A DNA stretch of 58,086 nt, taken from contig JAAUZK010000024.1 of the NCBI GenBank assembly GCA_014804655.1, forward strand, positions 146,365 to 204,450, in the 5' to 3' direction. Below are positions 1 through 8,491 of this stretch, piece after piece (positions within the stretch are counted from its first letter, which is position 1; the number at the start of each line of letters is the position of its first letter). A model generated the notes under the pieces. That model had not been told where the DNA came from, searched no databases, and saw only the letters and a list, made by a program, of their open reading frames with translations. The position numbers and the translations under genes were made by a program. Source of the DNA: Lachnospiraceae bacterium. Lineage in GTDB: Bacteria; Bacillota; Clostridia; Lachnospirales; Lachnospiraceae.

Positions 1-260
1 GCATATTTCTGGAAAACGGTGTTTAAAGCTCTTTTGTTCGGTGGCAAATTTGTGATGTCTTGTCCGTCAAAGATGACTTTGCCGGTGTCAGGATTGGCGA
101 AGCCGCCTAAAATACGCAAAGTAGTAGTCTTACCGCAACCGCTGGGGCCAAGCAGGGTTACGAATTCATTCTCGTGTATTTTCAGATCAAGTTCATCAAG
201 TACCATCTGTCCGTCAAAGGATTTGGAGATGTTACTTAAGTGGATCAGTTCTTTTGACAT
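1..260 (-). CDS. potA: Polyamine-type ABC transporter ATP-binding protein (PotA-like), N-terminal part
   Basis: The reverse strand encodes about 86 residues of an ABC ATPase starting MSKELIHLSNISKSFDGQ; the rest lies beyond the left edge. The Walker A motif GPSGCGKTT is followed by LRILGGFANPDTG and the segment TNLPPNKRALNTVFQ, which is typical of the spermidine/putrescine importer ATPase PotA. The start ATG at 258-260 follows an SD (CGGAGG) six bases away. In this family the protein energises a PotBC permease with PotD as binding protein at the membrane. The gene follows a cupin-HTH regulator by 76 bases on the same strand, a common arrangement for pot operons in Clostridia. The substrate is inferred from family similarity, since the signature and regulatory domains are not in the window. 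Confidence 0.85.
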   Translation of the reverse strand, partial: MSKELIHLSNISKSFDGQMVLDELDLKIHENEFVTLLGPSGCGKTTTLRILGGFANPDTGKVIFDGQDITNLPPNKRALNTVFQKY

Positions 261-336
261 GGCGTTCCTCCGAAGGTGTATGATCAATGTTTCGCACAGA
301 CAGAGCACTGGGCGTTGTCTGTGTATATCTGTTATA

Positions 337-900
337 CTAAAAATTTGGCGGGGTGCTGATCCACAGGAACACGGCATCGGTCTTGCCGTTTGCCTTGATA
401 TAGTGTTCCGCGTGGGGGGTGTAGTAGAAGGTGTCTCCCTTTTTTGCTTTTATACTGCGGTTCCCGATTACGATCGTGATGGAACCGGAGAGTACATAGC
501 CGAATTCCTCACCCTCATGGGGCTGGTCCGGATAAGTGGAACCGTCGGGTTTAAGTGTGACGCGTATGGGTTCCATCATGTTTTTCTGTGCATTGGGGAT
601 GATCCATTCGATCTTATTATGTAATTCCGTATCTGTTTTCTCGAAGAAATCTTCCTTACTAAAAACGATCTGGTCATCGTCTTCGTCATTAAAAAATTCT
701 TTTAAACTGGTGCCGAGACACTGCAGGATATCGATTAAGGTTGCGATGGAGGGAGAAGTCAGATCGTTTTCCAACTGGCTGATAAAGCCCTTGGATAACT
801 CGCAGCGATCTGCCAATTCCTCCTGCGTGAGCCCCTTTCTGTTGCGAAGCTCTCTGATTTTGCTGCCGATTTCTACCCGGTTAGAATAATTGCTGTCCAT
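337..900 (-). CDS. XRE-family regulator with C-terminal cupin domain (PuuR-like)
   Basis: 187 residues. An N-terminal helix-turn-helix (about residues 11-67, with GLTQEELADRCELSKGFISQLE) is followed by a small cupin (about 115-185, with HEGEEFGYVLSGSITIVIG and GDTFYYTPHAEHY). This is the XRE-cupin architecture of PuuR and related sensors, in which the cupin binds a small effector. I chose the ATG at 898-900, which has GAAAGTGA about ten bases upstream; an in-frame TTG three codons earlier has no well-spaced SD. It lies directly upstream of the potA-like gene on the same strand, so it probably controls polyamine uptake. A strong promoter and a GTTTA-N7-TAAAC inverted repeat lie in its leader, consistent with autoregulation. 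The effector is not determinable from sequence. Confidence 0.88.
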   Translation of the reverse strand: MDSNYSNRVEIGSKIRELRNRKGLTQEELADRCELSKGFISQLENDLTSPSIATLIDILQCLGTSLKEFFNDEDDDQIVFSKEDFFEKTDTELHNKIEWIIPNAQKNMMEPIRVTLKPDGSTYPDQPHEGEEFGYVLSGSITIVIGNRSIKAKKGDTFYYTPHAEHYIKANGKTDAVFLWISTPPNF

Positions 901-938
901 ACTTAACAAGTCACTTTCTCATTGATAATAAACATAAA

Positions 939-955
939 GTTTACTAAAACTAAAC
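939..955. promoter_or_regulatory. Candidate operator of the cupin-HTH regulator
   Basis: GTTTACTAAAACTAAAC is an inverted repeat (GTTTA, seven-base spacer, TAAAC) lying 8 to 24 bases downstream of the predicted transcription start of the regulator. An XRE repressor bound here would block early elongation, so autoregulation is plausible. No second copy was noted in the 76-base gap before potA, which fits control of both genes from this single promoter. Confidence 0.45.
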
Positions 956-969
956 AAACGTTGAATCCC

Positions 970-997
970 ATTATACAGTATAGCCGTACTATGTCAA
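970..997 (-). promoter_or_regulatory. SigA promoter of the regulator-pot operon
   Basis: On the minus strand there is a perfect -35 TTGACA (992-997) and a perfect -10 TATAAT (970-975) separated by 16 bases. Transcription would start near 963 and read into the cupin-HTH gene and then potA. Confidence 0.75.
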
Positions 998-1036
998 TGC
1001 TATTTTGAAAAATAAAGGCATTTTTTAGGAAAAAGA

Positions 1037-1065
1037 TTAACAAAGACCGTGATTTATGATAAAAT
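1037..1065 (+). promoter_or_regulatory. Probable SigA promoter of the lactonase gene
   Basis: TTAACA (1037-1042) and TAAAAT (1060-1065) are separated by 17 bases and end about 36 bases before the ATG of the lactonase-fold gene. It is divergent from the regulator promoter at 970-997. Confidence 0.5.
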
Positions 1066-1101
1066 CATGGATGAAGAAACAGGAAAGGTATGGTTTGAAC
1101 T

Positions 1102-2163
1102 ATGAGTCAGGGCAAATATGTGGCATATGTTTCTACTTATACGGTAGGAAAAGAAGATAACTACGGCATTAAAATCTATGATGTGGATATGAAGAATGGC
1201 AGAATGACGGAGAAGAATCAGGTGGAGATCACTAATTCTTCCTACATTACCATTTCCCATAACAGCAAGTTCCTGTATTCTATCACGGATTTCGGTGTGG
1301 AGGCTTATAAGATCCTGCCGGGAGGTGATCTGGAAGTCATCAATAAAGGAAGCATCAACGGGATGAGGGGCTGCTATCTGTCCACGGATTATGATGATAA
1401 GTTCTTATTTGTAGGCGGTTACCATGACGGTAAGATTACGGTGCTGCGTCTGCAGGAGGACGGCGGTATCGGAGAGATTACGGACGAGATTTACCATAAG
1501 GGACTGGGCAGTATCGCAGAACGGAATTTCCGACCTCATGTCAACTGTGTTAAGATGACAAGAGATAACCATTATTTATGTGCCGCGGATCTGGGGCTTG
1601 ACCATGTCAATGTATATCGTCTGGACCATGTGAATGGCAAACTCAAACCTATTGATATGATAAGGAGCGAGCAGGAATCGGCACCCCGTCATATGAAATT
1701 CTCCAAGGACGGAAAGTTTCTTTATATTGTACATGAATTAAAGAACTATATTGATGTCTATACGTACGAGGAAGTGAACGGCAATCCGGAGTTTGAGAAG
1801 ATTCAGACCATTTCCACGCTGAATGATTATCATGCGGGCGGTTCGGCAGCAAGTGCCCTGAACATTTCGGAAGACTTTAAATATATGGTGAGCTCTAATG
1901 CCGGGGACAACAGTACGATCGTCTATAAGATCGATCAGAAGACGGGAATGCTGGAGAAAGTTTTATGTCTGCCCATCAGCGGCGACTATCCTAAGGATGC
2001 GAATCTTTTCCCGGATAACAAGCACCTTGTCTCCTTGAACCATGAGTCCAACACCATGACATTCTTTAATGTAGACTTAAAGAACGGGCTGCTTGTCATG
2101 AATGGTAAAGAGATTAAGGTAAACCAGCCGAACTGCATTATTTTCCATAAAATTGAAGACTGA
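1102..2163 (+). CDS. Lactonase-family seven-bladed beta-propeller protein (6-phosphogluconolactonase-like)
   Basis: 353 residues, the usual length of the YbhE/Pgl lactonase family. Repeated blade segments can be followed along the protein, for example YGIKIYDVDMKNGRMTE, KFLFVGGYHDGKITVLRLQ, HYLCAADLGLDHVNVYRLD and KFLYIVHELKNYIDVYTYE. In that family the reaction is hydrolysis of 6-phosphogluconolactone in the oxidative pentose phosphate pathway, but many members act on other lactones or are uncharacterised, so the substrate is left open. There is no signal peptide, so it is cytosolic. AGGAAAGG lies 11 bases before the ATG. The gene is followed after 17 bases by a strong terminator-type hairpin that overlaps the spoIVA ribosome site. 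Confidence 0.82.
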   Translation: MSQGKYVAYVSTYTVGKEDNYGIKIYDVDMKNGRMTEKNQVEITNSSYITISHNSKFLYSITDFGVEAYKILPGGDLEVINKGSINGMRGCYLSTDYDDKFLFVGGYHDGKITVLRLQEDGGIGEITDEIYHKGLGSIAERNFRPHVNCVKMTRDNHYLCAADLGLDHVNVYRLDHVNGKLKPIDMIRSEQESAPRHMKFSKDGKFLYIVHELKNYIDVYTYEEVNGNPEFEKIQTISTLNDYHAGGSAASALNISEDFKYMVSSNAGDNSTIVYKIDQKTGMLEKVLCLPISGDYPKDANLFPDNKHLVSLNHESNTMTFFNVDLKNGLLVMNGKEIKVNQPNCIIFHKIED

Positions 2164-2166
2164 ATA

Positions 2167-2195
2167 GAATAGACAGGGTTCCTCCTGCATATACA
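2167..2195 (+). promoter_or_regulatory. Candidate sigma-E promoter of spoIVA
   Basis: GAATAGA (2167-2173) and CATATACA (2188-2195) are separated by 14 bases. This approximates the sigma-E pattern of an ATA-containing -35, with 16 bases between that ATA and a CATACAnT -10. Each box matches at five of seven scored positions, so it is weaker than the sigma-G site upstream of spoVAF. spoIVA is a sigma-E gene in Bacillus subtilis. Initiation near 2201-2203 would leave the 5' arm of the adjacent hairpin out of the transcript. Confidence 0.45.
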
Positions 2196-2222
2196 TTTAC
2201 CAGTATAAGCAGGAGGATTTTT
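2180..2222 (+). terminator. Terminator hairpin whose 3' arm is the spoIVA Shine-Dalgarno
   Basis: TCCTCCTGC (2180-2188) pairs with GCAGGAGGA (2209-2217). One A-A mismatch and a five-pair inner stem (TATAC/GTATA) close an eight-base loop, and TTTTT follows at 2218-2222. The shape is a strong intrinsic terminator for the upstream lactonase gene. The right arm also contains the AGGAGG ribosome site of spoIVA, whose ATG is at 2225. Confidence 0.75.
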
Positions 2223-2224
2223 AT

Positions 2225-3712
2225 ATGGATTTCTTACAGAACAGTACATATGACCTGTATAAAGATATACAGTTACGCACAGGAGGAGAAATCTATCTGG
2301 GCGTGGTCGGACCGGTCAGAACGGGCAAGTCAACTTTTATCAAACGCTTCATGAATCTGCTCGTACTCCCTTTTATGGAGGATGAGAATGAGAAGGAGCG
2401 GGCACAGGATGAGATGCCCCAGAGTGCGGGTGGTAAGACGATTACGACTACGGAGCCGAAGTTTATTCCCAAGGAAGCGGCGCATATTAAACTGGGAACG
2501 GATATCGATGTGGATGTACGGCTGATCGACTGCGTGGGGTACATGGTAGAAGGTGCCACGGGACATATGGAAGAGGATATGGAGCGCATGGTAAAGACCC
2601 CATGGTCCGTGGAAGAGATTCCGTTTACGAAAGCAGCGGAGATCGGCACCAGAAAGGTTATCAAAGACCATTCTACCATCGGTATTGTGGTGACTTGTGA
2701 CGGTTCTTTCGGAGAACTGGGACGGAATAGTTTTCTGGAGGCGGAGGAGCGCACCATTACAGAATTGCAGACGCTGGGGAAACCGTTTATCGTACTGTTA
2801 AATTCTGCGAAGCCATATGCCGATGAGACGAGAACGCTGGCGGATGAGATCAGCGAGAAGTATCAGGTGACCGTGATGCCGGTAAACTGCGAACAGCTCA
2901 AGCGGGAAGACATCAACCACATCATGGAGAATATTCTCTATGAATTCCCGTTGACCATGATTGAATTCTATATGCCCAAGTGGGTGGAGATGCTGCCTTA
3001 TGAGCATAAGATGAAACAGGATATCATCACGCAGATCAAGCAGTTAATGGCGAGCTTAAGCAATATCCGGGATATCACTACCAATAATTTTATGCCCGAG
3101 AGCGAGTATATTAAAAAGTGTAAGCTGGACGGCATCAATATGTCTGACGGCAGTGTGCGGGTGATTCTGGATGTGGACGATGCCTACTATTATGAGATGA
3201 TCAGTGATCTGGTTGGTGAAAGCATCGGCAGCGAGTACCAGATGCTTGCAACATTAAAAGAGATGGCGAAGATGAAACGCGAGTACGTGAAAGTGCTCCA
3301 TGCATTGGATGCCGTGCGGTATAAAGGCTATGGCGTGGTGATGCCTGACCGTGAGGAGATTATGTTAGAGAAACCGGAATTGATCAGACAGGGCAACAAG
3401 TTTGGGGTGAAGATCAAGGCGGAAAGCCCCAGCATCCATATGATCAAAGCCAGTATAGAGACAGAGATATCCCCTATTGTAGGGACGGAGGAACAGGCCA
3501 GAGACTTGATTCAGTATATCTCCGATACAGGTACGAGCGAGGAGGGAATCTGGGAGACAAATATCTTCGGCAAAACTGTGGAACAGCTTGTGAATGACGG
3601 TATCACGGGCAAGATTTCCATGATCAACGAGGAGAGTCAGGCGAAACTGCAGGAGACCATGCAGAAGATCGTGAATGACAGTAACGGCGGAATGGTTTGT
3701 ATTATTATCTGA
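2225..3712 (+). CDS. spoIVA: Stage IV sporulation protein A
   Basis: 495 residues, close to the B. subtilis length of 492, and recognisable from the first residues (MDFLQNSTYDLYKDIQ). It is the ATPase that polymerises on the outer forespore membrane and forms the basement layer of the spore coat. The Walker A-like loop GPVRTGKST (residues 29-37) and the Walker B region VDVRLIDCVGY show the TRAFAC-type ATPase domain. The C-terminal half carries the middle and membrane-tethering domains of the family. The SD (GCAGGAGG) lies in the 3' arm of a hairpin directly before the start. The gene stands alone between a lactonase gene and a nucleoside salvage run. Confidence 0.97.
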   Translation: MDFLQNSTYDLYKDIQLRTGGEIYLGVVGPVRTGKSTFIKRFMNLLVLPFMEDENEKERAQDEMPQSAGGKTITTTEPKFIPKEAAHIKLGTDIDVDVRLIDCVGYMVEGATGHMEEDMERMVKTPWSVEEIPFTKAAEIGTRKVIKDHSTIGIVVTCDGSFGELGRNSFLEAEERTITELQTLGKPFIVLLNSAKPYADETRTLADEISEKYQVTVMPVNCEQLKREDINHIMENILYEFPLTMIEFYMPKWVEMLPYEHKMKQDIITQIKQLMASLSNIRDITTNNFMPESEYIKKCKLDGINMSDGSVRVILDVDDAYYYEMISDLVGESIGSEYQMLATLKEMAKMKREYVKVLHALDAVRYKGYGVVMPDREEIMLEKPELIRQGNKFGVKIKAESPSIHMIKASIETEISPIVGTEEQARDLIQYISDTGTSEEGIWETNIFGKTVEQLVNDGITGKISMINEESQAKLQETMQKIVNDSNGGMVCIII

Positions 3713-3814
3713 TATTTGATGTGTTACAGTAATATCCTGGCAGTTACGAAGAAGATTTTTGGGCAGGGTGCATAGAATCAATTCTATGTGCTCTGTTCGT
3801 TGTTGTTATTATTG

Positions 3815-3841
3815 AAACGAACTCTTTTGGGGCGTTTTTTT
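3815..3841 (+). terminator. Probable intrinsic terminator after spoIVA
   Basis: AAACG (3815-3819) pairs with CGTTT (3833-3837), with additional CTC/GGG pairing inside, and T residues run to 3841. A second small palindrome (CATAGAAT-CA-ATTCTATG, 3771-3788) precedes it. The 217-base gap shows no gene. Confidence 0.55.
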
Positions 3842-3879
3842 CATACTATGTAAAAAGATACCAAATATGTTGTTTATTA

Positions 3880-3888
3880 TGATATAAT
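3880..3888 (+). promoter_or_regulatory. Extended -10 promoter of the purine nucleoside phosphorylase gene
   Basis: TGATATAAT is a perfect -10 (TATAAT, 3883-3888) preceded by the extended TG motif. No convincing -35 was found at the expected distance. It sits about 40 bases before the gene start. Confidence 0.5.
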
Positions 3889-3930
3889 AGACTCAAATGA
3901 GACCAAATCCACAGAAAGGCGGTAACACAC

Positions 3931-4764
3931 ATGAACCCTGTATATGAAAAATTATTAAAATGCTATGATTGTTACAAATCTAAAATTGATTTTGAACCTA
4001 AGGTTGCGGTAGTGCTTGGTTCCGGACTCGGTAACTTCGCCAGAACCGTAGATGTGAAAGCGGAACTTCCATACAGTGAGATAGAGGGATTTCCGGTTTC
4101 TACGGTTCCCGGACATGCCGGCAGATTTATCTTCGGTTATATCAACGATGTTCCCGTAGTTCTGATGCAGGGACGCGTTCACTATTATGAAGGCTATCCA
4201 ATCACTGATGTGGTACTGCCTACCCGCCTTATGAAGATGATGGGGGCGAAAATTCTTTTCCTGACCAACGCTTCCGGCGGGATCAACCCTGCTTTCCATG
4301 CGGGAAGTCTGATGCTGATTCAGGATCATGTTTCCATTTATGCGCCGAATCCGTTGATCGGTCCCAATATTGATGAACTTGGAACCAGATTTCCGGACAT
4401 GTCTCATGTCTATGATGAAGATCTGCAGGAGATAATCAGGGGTACGGCGAAGGATAATGATATTGAATTGTTTGAGGGGGTTTATGCGCAGTTGACTGGC
4501 CCGTCATTTGAATCTCCCGCGGAAATTCAGCTGCTTCATAAGCTGGGAGTAAGTGCGGTAGGTATGAGTACGGTAGTGGAAGCGATCGCAGCGAACCATA
4601 TGGGTATGAAAATCTGCGGCGTATCCTGTGTCAGCAATCTGGCAGCGGGAATGAACAGTGCACCGCTTACGCACGAGGAAGTACAGGAAGCTGCTAATGC
4701 GGTAGCGCCTAAGTTTGAGAAACTGTTGATTGAGTCGATTACGAAATTTCAGGCTTTTATATAA
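3931..4764 (+). CDS. punA: Purine-nucleoside phosphorylase (trimeric PNP-I type)
   Basis: 277 residues, the normal size of the PNP-I/MTAP subfamily. It cleaves inosine and guanosine phosphorolytically to the base and ribose-1-phosphate in cytosolic purine salvage. The phosphate-binding loop VVLGSGLGNFA near the N-terminus, the segment VVLMQGRVHYYEGY, TNASGGINPAF, the purine-site segment LTGPSFESPAEIQ and VGMSTVVEAIAANHMG are all intact. The SD AAAGGCGG precedes the ATG. Cytidine deaminase and an SAH/MTA-type deaminase follow on the same strand, indicating a nucleoside salvage operon. Exact base specificity cannot be read from sequence. Confidence 0.93.
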   Translation: MNPVYEKLLKCYDCYKSKIDFEPKVAVVLGSGLGNFARTVDVKAELPYSEIEGFPVSTVPGHAGRFIFGYINDVPVVLMQGRVHYYEGYPITDVVLPTRLMKMMGAKILFLTNASGGINPAFHAGSLMLIQDHVSIYAPNPLIGPNIDELGTRFPDMSHVYDEDLQEIIRGTAKDNDIELFEGVYAQLTGPSFESPAEIQLLHKLGVSAVGMSTVVEAIAANHMGMKICGVSCVSNLAAGMNSAPLTHEEVQEAANAVAPKFEKLLIESITKFQAFI

Positions 4765-4873
4765 TCTATCATAGGTGATCAGATGACAAAGGATGGATGT
4801 GACTTGCCTGAACGGTTGGGCTAAAATTATCAGAAATAGGGCGCAGAATAACTCTTGCAGAGAGGGTGAACAT

Positions 4874-5335
4874 ATGTGGCGTGAGATCAAGAATATAAAA
4901 TATATCAATCTATTGACACAGACAGAGATACAGGAACTGATCGGGAAAGCAATAGAGGCAAGGAATAAATCGTACTCGCCTTATTCTCACTATCAGGTCG
5001 GTGCGGCGATGCTTGCCGGAGACGGGCAGATCATTACGGGCTGTAATATCGAGAACGCGGCATACGGACCTACGAACTGCGCCGAGCGGACAGCATTTTT
5101 TAAGGCAGTCAGTGAGGGAGTCAGGGAATTCCGTGCAATCGCAATCGTCGGCAGTCCTGAAGGCGATGAATTGACGCAATATGCCTATCCCTGCGGTGTA
5201 TGCCGACAGGTGATGATGGAATTTTGTAATCCTGCAGATTTTCAGATTATTGTGGCAAAATCGATGGAAGACTATCACATAATGACTTTGGGGGAGCTTC
5301 TGCCGGAGGGCTTCGGACCCGAGAACTTAAGATAA
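4874..5335 (+). CDS. cdd: Cytidine deaminase
   Basis: 153 residues from the chosen ATG. The reading frame extends 27 codons upstream, but AGAGAGGGTGAAC sits right before this start and the resulting protein matches the compact tetrameric CDA family. It deaminates cytidine and deoxycytidine to uridines. The zinc site is complete: NCAERTAFF supplies the first cysteine and the catalytic glutamate, and PCGVCRQ the other two cysteines. SPYSHYQVGAAML and CNIENAAYGP are the usual substrate-binding stretches. It lies 109 bases after punA and ahead of an SAH/MTA deaminase-type gene, in pyrimidine and purine salvage context. Confidence 0.94.
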   Translation: MWREIKNIKYINLLTQTEIQELIGKAIEARNKSYSPYSHYQVGAAMLAGDGQIITGCNIENAAYGPTNCAERTAFFKAVSEGVREFRAIAIVGSPEGDELTQYAYPCGVCRQVMMEFCNPADFQIIVAKSMEDYHIMTLGELLPEGFGPENLR

Positions 5336-5420
5336 ATTCCGAGGAAATACACTTTATGGGTGCTGCTTTGTGGACTCGAAAACGGCGCTGTCTTGAATAA
5401 ACTGAAAGGTGTGATTAAAC

Positions 5421-6725
5421 ATGAACTACAGATTCTATAATGCAAGAATTTTAACAATGAAAAGTCCGGATATCCTTACGGGAGAACTCTGGGTGCAGAA
5501 TGACAGAATCATCTATGTGGGTGACGGAAGCGATACGGACTCGGTTTACAGGAAACTTAATCTGGGTAGTATCATATGGGATAGAGAAATAGACTGTGAG
5601 GGCAATCTTATGATGCCCGGATTTAAGAATGCCCATACGCATTCCGGCATGACGCTGCTTCGTTCTTATGCGGATGATCTTCCGTTGCATGACTGGCTTA
5701 CGAAACAGGTATTTCCGATTGAAGCGAAGATGGACGGAGAGATGATCTATCATCTGACGAAGCTGGCGATTCTGGAGTATCTGACCAGCGGTATCACGGC
5801 GATTTTCGATATGTATCTGAATCCCGACACGACGGCGCAGGCGTGCGTGGACATGGGAATGCGTTGTGTACAGGTGAGCGGCATGAGTGGGCAGGACCAT
5901 TTTGAGGAATCACTTAAGAAAACGGAACAGTCCTATCAGAAATTCAATCATGACGATCCCTTGCTCAGCTATTTTATCGGTTTTCATGCGGAATATACAT
6001 GTTCCAGAGAATTGTTGGAAAGCGTTGCAAAATTAGCACACAAGTATCAGGCACCGGTCTATACTCATCTGGCGGAGACGAAGTCTGAGGTGGACGGCTG
6101 CGTTGAACGTCACGGCATGACACCCACGCAGCTGTTTGATTCTCTGGGTATTTTCGATTATGGCGGCGGCGGATATCATTGTGTCTGGATGAACGACGAG
6201 GATATGGAGATTTTCCGCAAGCGGAATTTGAGTGTCGTTACGAATCCGGGCTCTAACACAAAACTTGCCAGCGGAATCGCACCGATTTCGGATTATCTGG
6301 CTAAAGGCATCAACGTGGCGATCGGCACGGACGGTCCGGCCAGCAATAACTGTCTCGATATGTTCCGGGAGATGTTCTTGGTGACAGGGCTTGCCAAGCT
6401 GCGGGAGCAGGATGCAGCTGCGGTAGATGCGTGGGAAGTATTAAAGATGGCGACGGTCAACGGTTCCAGAGCAATGAATCTGCCGGATACGGATGTGCTG
6501 GCAGAGGGAAAACTGGCTGACATTATCATGATAGACTTGCATCAGCCTAACATGCAGCCCATCAATAATATTCCTAAGAATCTCGTCTACAGCGGCAGCA
6601 AGCAGAATGTAAAGATGACGATGATTCAGGGTAGGATTCTCTATGAAAACGGGAAATTCTCTGACGCGTACGACGTGGAGGAAATCTATAGAAAGGCAAA
6701 TGAGATCATAGACAGTCTCAGATAA
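5421..6725 (+). CDS. mtaD: SAH/MTA deaminase-type amidohydrolase (TRZ/ATZ family)
   Basis: 434 residues. The metal-dependent amidohydrolase barrel shows AHTHSGMTLLR (first two metal histidines, about residue 75), the substrate carboxylate loop, THLAET, a later metal histidine (GGGYHCVWM) and TDGPASNN with the catalytic aspartate. This matches the family that deaminates S-adenosylhomocysteine, 5'-methylthioadenosine or other adenosine derivatives. The C-terminus rejoins a small beta-sandwich (LADIIMIDLHQPNMQP). AAAGGTGTG lies eight bases before the ATG. Neighbours in nucleoside salvage fit the assignment. Related guanine or hydroxyatrazine-type specificities cannot be excluded. Confidence 0.82.
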   Translation: MNYRFYNARILTMKSPDILTGELWVQNDRIIYVGDGSDTDSVYRKLNLGSIIWDREIDCEGNLMMPGFKNAHTHSGMTLLRSYADDLPLHDWLTKQVFPIEAKMDGEMIYHLTKLAILEYLTSGITAIFDMYLNPDTTAQACVDMGMRCVQVSGMSGQDHFEESLKKTEQSYQKFNHDDPLLSYFIGFHAEYTCSRELLESVAKLAHKYQAPVYTHLAETKSEVDGCVERHGMTPTQLFDSLGIFDYGGGGYHCVWMNDEDMEIFRKRNLSVVTNPGSNTKLASGIAPISDYLAKGINVAIGTDGPASNNCLDMFREMFLVTGLAKLREQDAAAVDAWEVLKMATVNGSRAMNLPDTDVLAEGKLADIIMIDLHQPNMQPINNIPKNLVYSGSKQNVKMTMIQGRILYENGKFSDAYDVEEIYRKANEIIDSLR

Positions 6726-6739
6726 ATATATCAACAAAC

Positions 6740-8452
6740 ATGGAGTATATAGTGCTTGCCGGTGCGATTGTGCTGCTGATTGTGCTGATTATGGGAAGTG
6801 AGTATGTAAGCAGCAGAAAGTTTCGGAAGAATTATCTGGATAAGATCTATCAGAGTTACGGAACGGTCTCTGATAGGGTGTATAAAGAAGGAGAGATGGA
6901 ACACATCAGGATGTACTATCTCAAACATCTCTCGGAGCAGGTGATAGACGATATTACATGGAATGATTTGAATATGGATCATATCTATCGTAAGATTAAT
7001 GTATCCTGCAGTGCGGCGGGAGATGAGTATCTCTATTACAGACTGCGTACACCGATCTATGATGAGGCGCAGATGCAGCATGAGGAATCGCAGATCAGTT
7101 TTTTTATGGAACACGAGGAGGAGCGGCATAAAGCGCAGTGCGCACTTCTTAGTCTGGGCAGAATGGGCAAATACTCGATCTACGAATATCTGGAGAATCT
7201 GGATACGCTGGGTGAACGCAGGAACATGAAATATGCGGTGAGCAATCTGCTTCTTGCGATCAGTGTAGGTATTATGTTTCTGTCACTTCCGGTCGGTATT
7301 GTTGCACTGATGGCAGTACTTTGTCATAATTTTGTCGGGTATTTCAAAGAATACAAGCAGATTGAGCCATATATCACCAGTTTCCGGTATATCAGCAGGT
7401 TACTGGATAGTGCGGAGCAGTTGGGTCGGACAAAGCTAGATGGAATGGAACGGGAGCAGGAGCGTCTGCGGGAGTGCCATAAGCAGATGAGGGGATTTAT
7501 CAGGAATGCCTATCTGATCGTTTTTACAGACAAGGGAAACGGTAATCCACTGGGTGTCGTACTGGACTATGTGCGGATGATCTTCTATCTGGATCTGATA
7601 CAGTTCAACAATGCACTCCGTGCCGTGAGGGGGCATCTGACGGAGATTGATGAAATGATCACGGTGATGGGACAGATCGAGACAGCGATCGTGATTGGAT
7701 CGTACAGAAGCAGTCTGCAGGGAGAATATTGTATTCCTACGATACACTACGGACATCATGCAGACAGGCACATGGAGATAGAGCAGCTCTATCATCCGCT
7801 TCTGGCTGAACCGGTTAAAAATTCTATCATGGTGTCCGGAGGAGTGCTTCTGACCGGTTCTAATGCTTCGGGTAAGTCCACATTTCTGCGTGCAGTGGCT
7901 GTGAACGCGATATTGGCGCAGACGATTCATACTTGTTTGGCTAAACGGTATGAAGCGCCGGTTTTGCGAATTTATTCCTCCATGGCGCTGAAAGATGATC
8001 TGGTCGGCGGGCAGAGTTATTATATGGTAGAGATCAGATCCATTAAGCGTATTATGGATCAGGTTAAGCTGGCAGAGGCGGAGCAGTGTCATGTACTCTG
8101 TTTTGTGGATGAGGTGCTGCGGGGAACCAATACGGTAGAGCGGATTGCCGCTTCCACGCAGATCATGAAGATGCTGGCAGCGGATCATGCTCTGTGTTTT
8201 GCGGCTACCCATGATGTGGAACTGACGAAGTTGTTGGAACGGGAGTATGACAATTATCATTTTGAAGAGCGTATTGAGGAGAATGATATTTTCTTCCCTT
8301 ATAAATTGATGAAAGGACCTGCCACTACAAGAAATGCGATTGCACTTCTTAAGATGCTCGAATATGATGAACAGATTACGGCAGAGGCAGAGGCTATGGC
8401 GGAGAGATTCCTGACAAGCGGGAATTGGCAGGCGGGAGAAGCAAAAAACTGA
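6740..8452 (+). CDS. Membrane-anchored MutS-like ATPase
   Basis: 570 residues. An N-terminal membrane segment (about residues 4-19) and a pair near residues 170-200 (LLLAISVGIMFLSLPVGIVALMAV) precede a C-terminal MutS-type ATPase. The nucleotide site reads GSNASGKSTFLRAV, the Walker B VDEVLRGTN, and the dimer signature follows (ERIAASTQIMKML...FAATHD). The DNA mismatch-recognition and connector domains of MutS are absent, so it is not the mismatch repair protein. Its role is unknown. The start lacks an obvious SD and lies 14 bases after the upstream gene, so translation may be coupled. An RNase HI gene follows. Confidence 0.8.
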   Translation: MEYIVLAGAIVLLIVLIMGSEYVSSRKFRKNYLDKIYQSYGTVSDRVYKEGEMEHIRMYYLKHLSEQVIDDITWNDLNMDHIYRKINVSCSAAGDEYLYYRLRTPIYDEAQMQHEESQISFFMEHEEERHKAQCALLSLGRMGKYSIYEYLENLDTLGERRNMKYAVSNLLLAISVGIMFLSLPVGIVALMAVLCHNFVGYFKEYKQIEPYITSFRYISRLLDSAEQLGRTKLDGMEREQERLRECHKQMRGFIRNAYLIVFTDKGNGNPLGVVLDYVRMIFYLDLIQFNNALRAVRGHLTEIDEMITVMGQIETAIVIGSYRSSLQGEYCIPTIHYGHHADRHMEIEQLYHPLLAEPVKNSIMVSGGVLLTGSNASGKSTFLRAVAVNAILAQTIHTCLAKRYEAPVLRIYSSMALKDDLVGGQSYYMVEIRSIKRIMDQVKLAEAEQCHVLCFVDEVLRGTNTVERIAASTQIMKMLAADHALCFAATHDVELTKLLEREYDNYHFEERIEENDIFFPYKLMKGPATTRNAIALLKMLEYDEQITAEAEAMAERFLTSGNWQAGEAKN

Positions 8453-8491
8453 TTTCAGAAAAGAGTATGGGTTTAAGGAAAGGCTGAATGC

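Noticed and set aside
19..624. Plus-strand open frame at the left edge
   Set aside because: It is antisense to the PotA-like and cupin-HTH genes, both of which have clear motifs and SDs.
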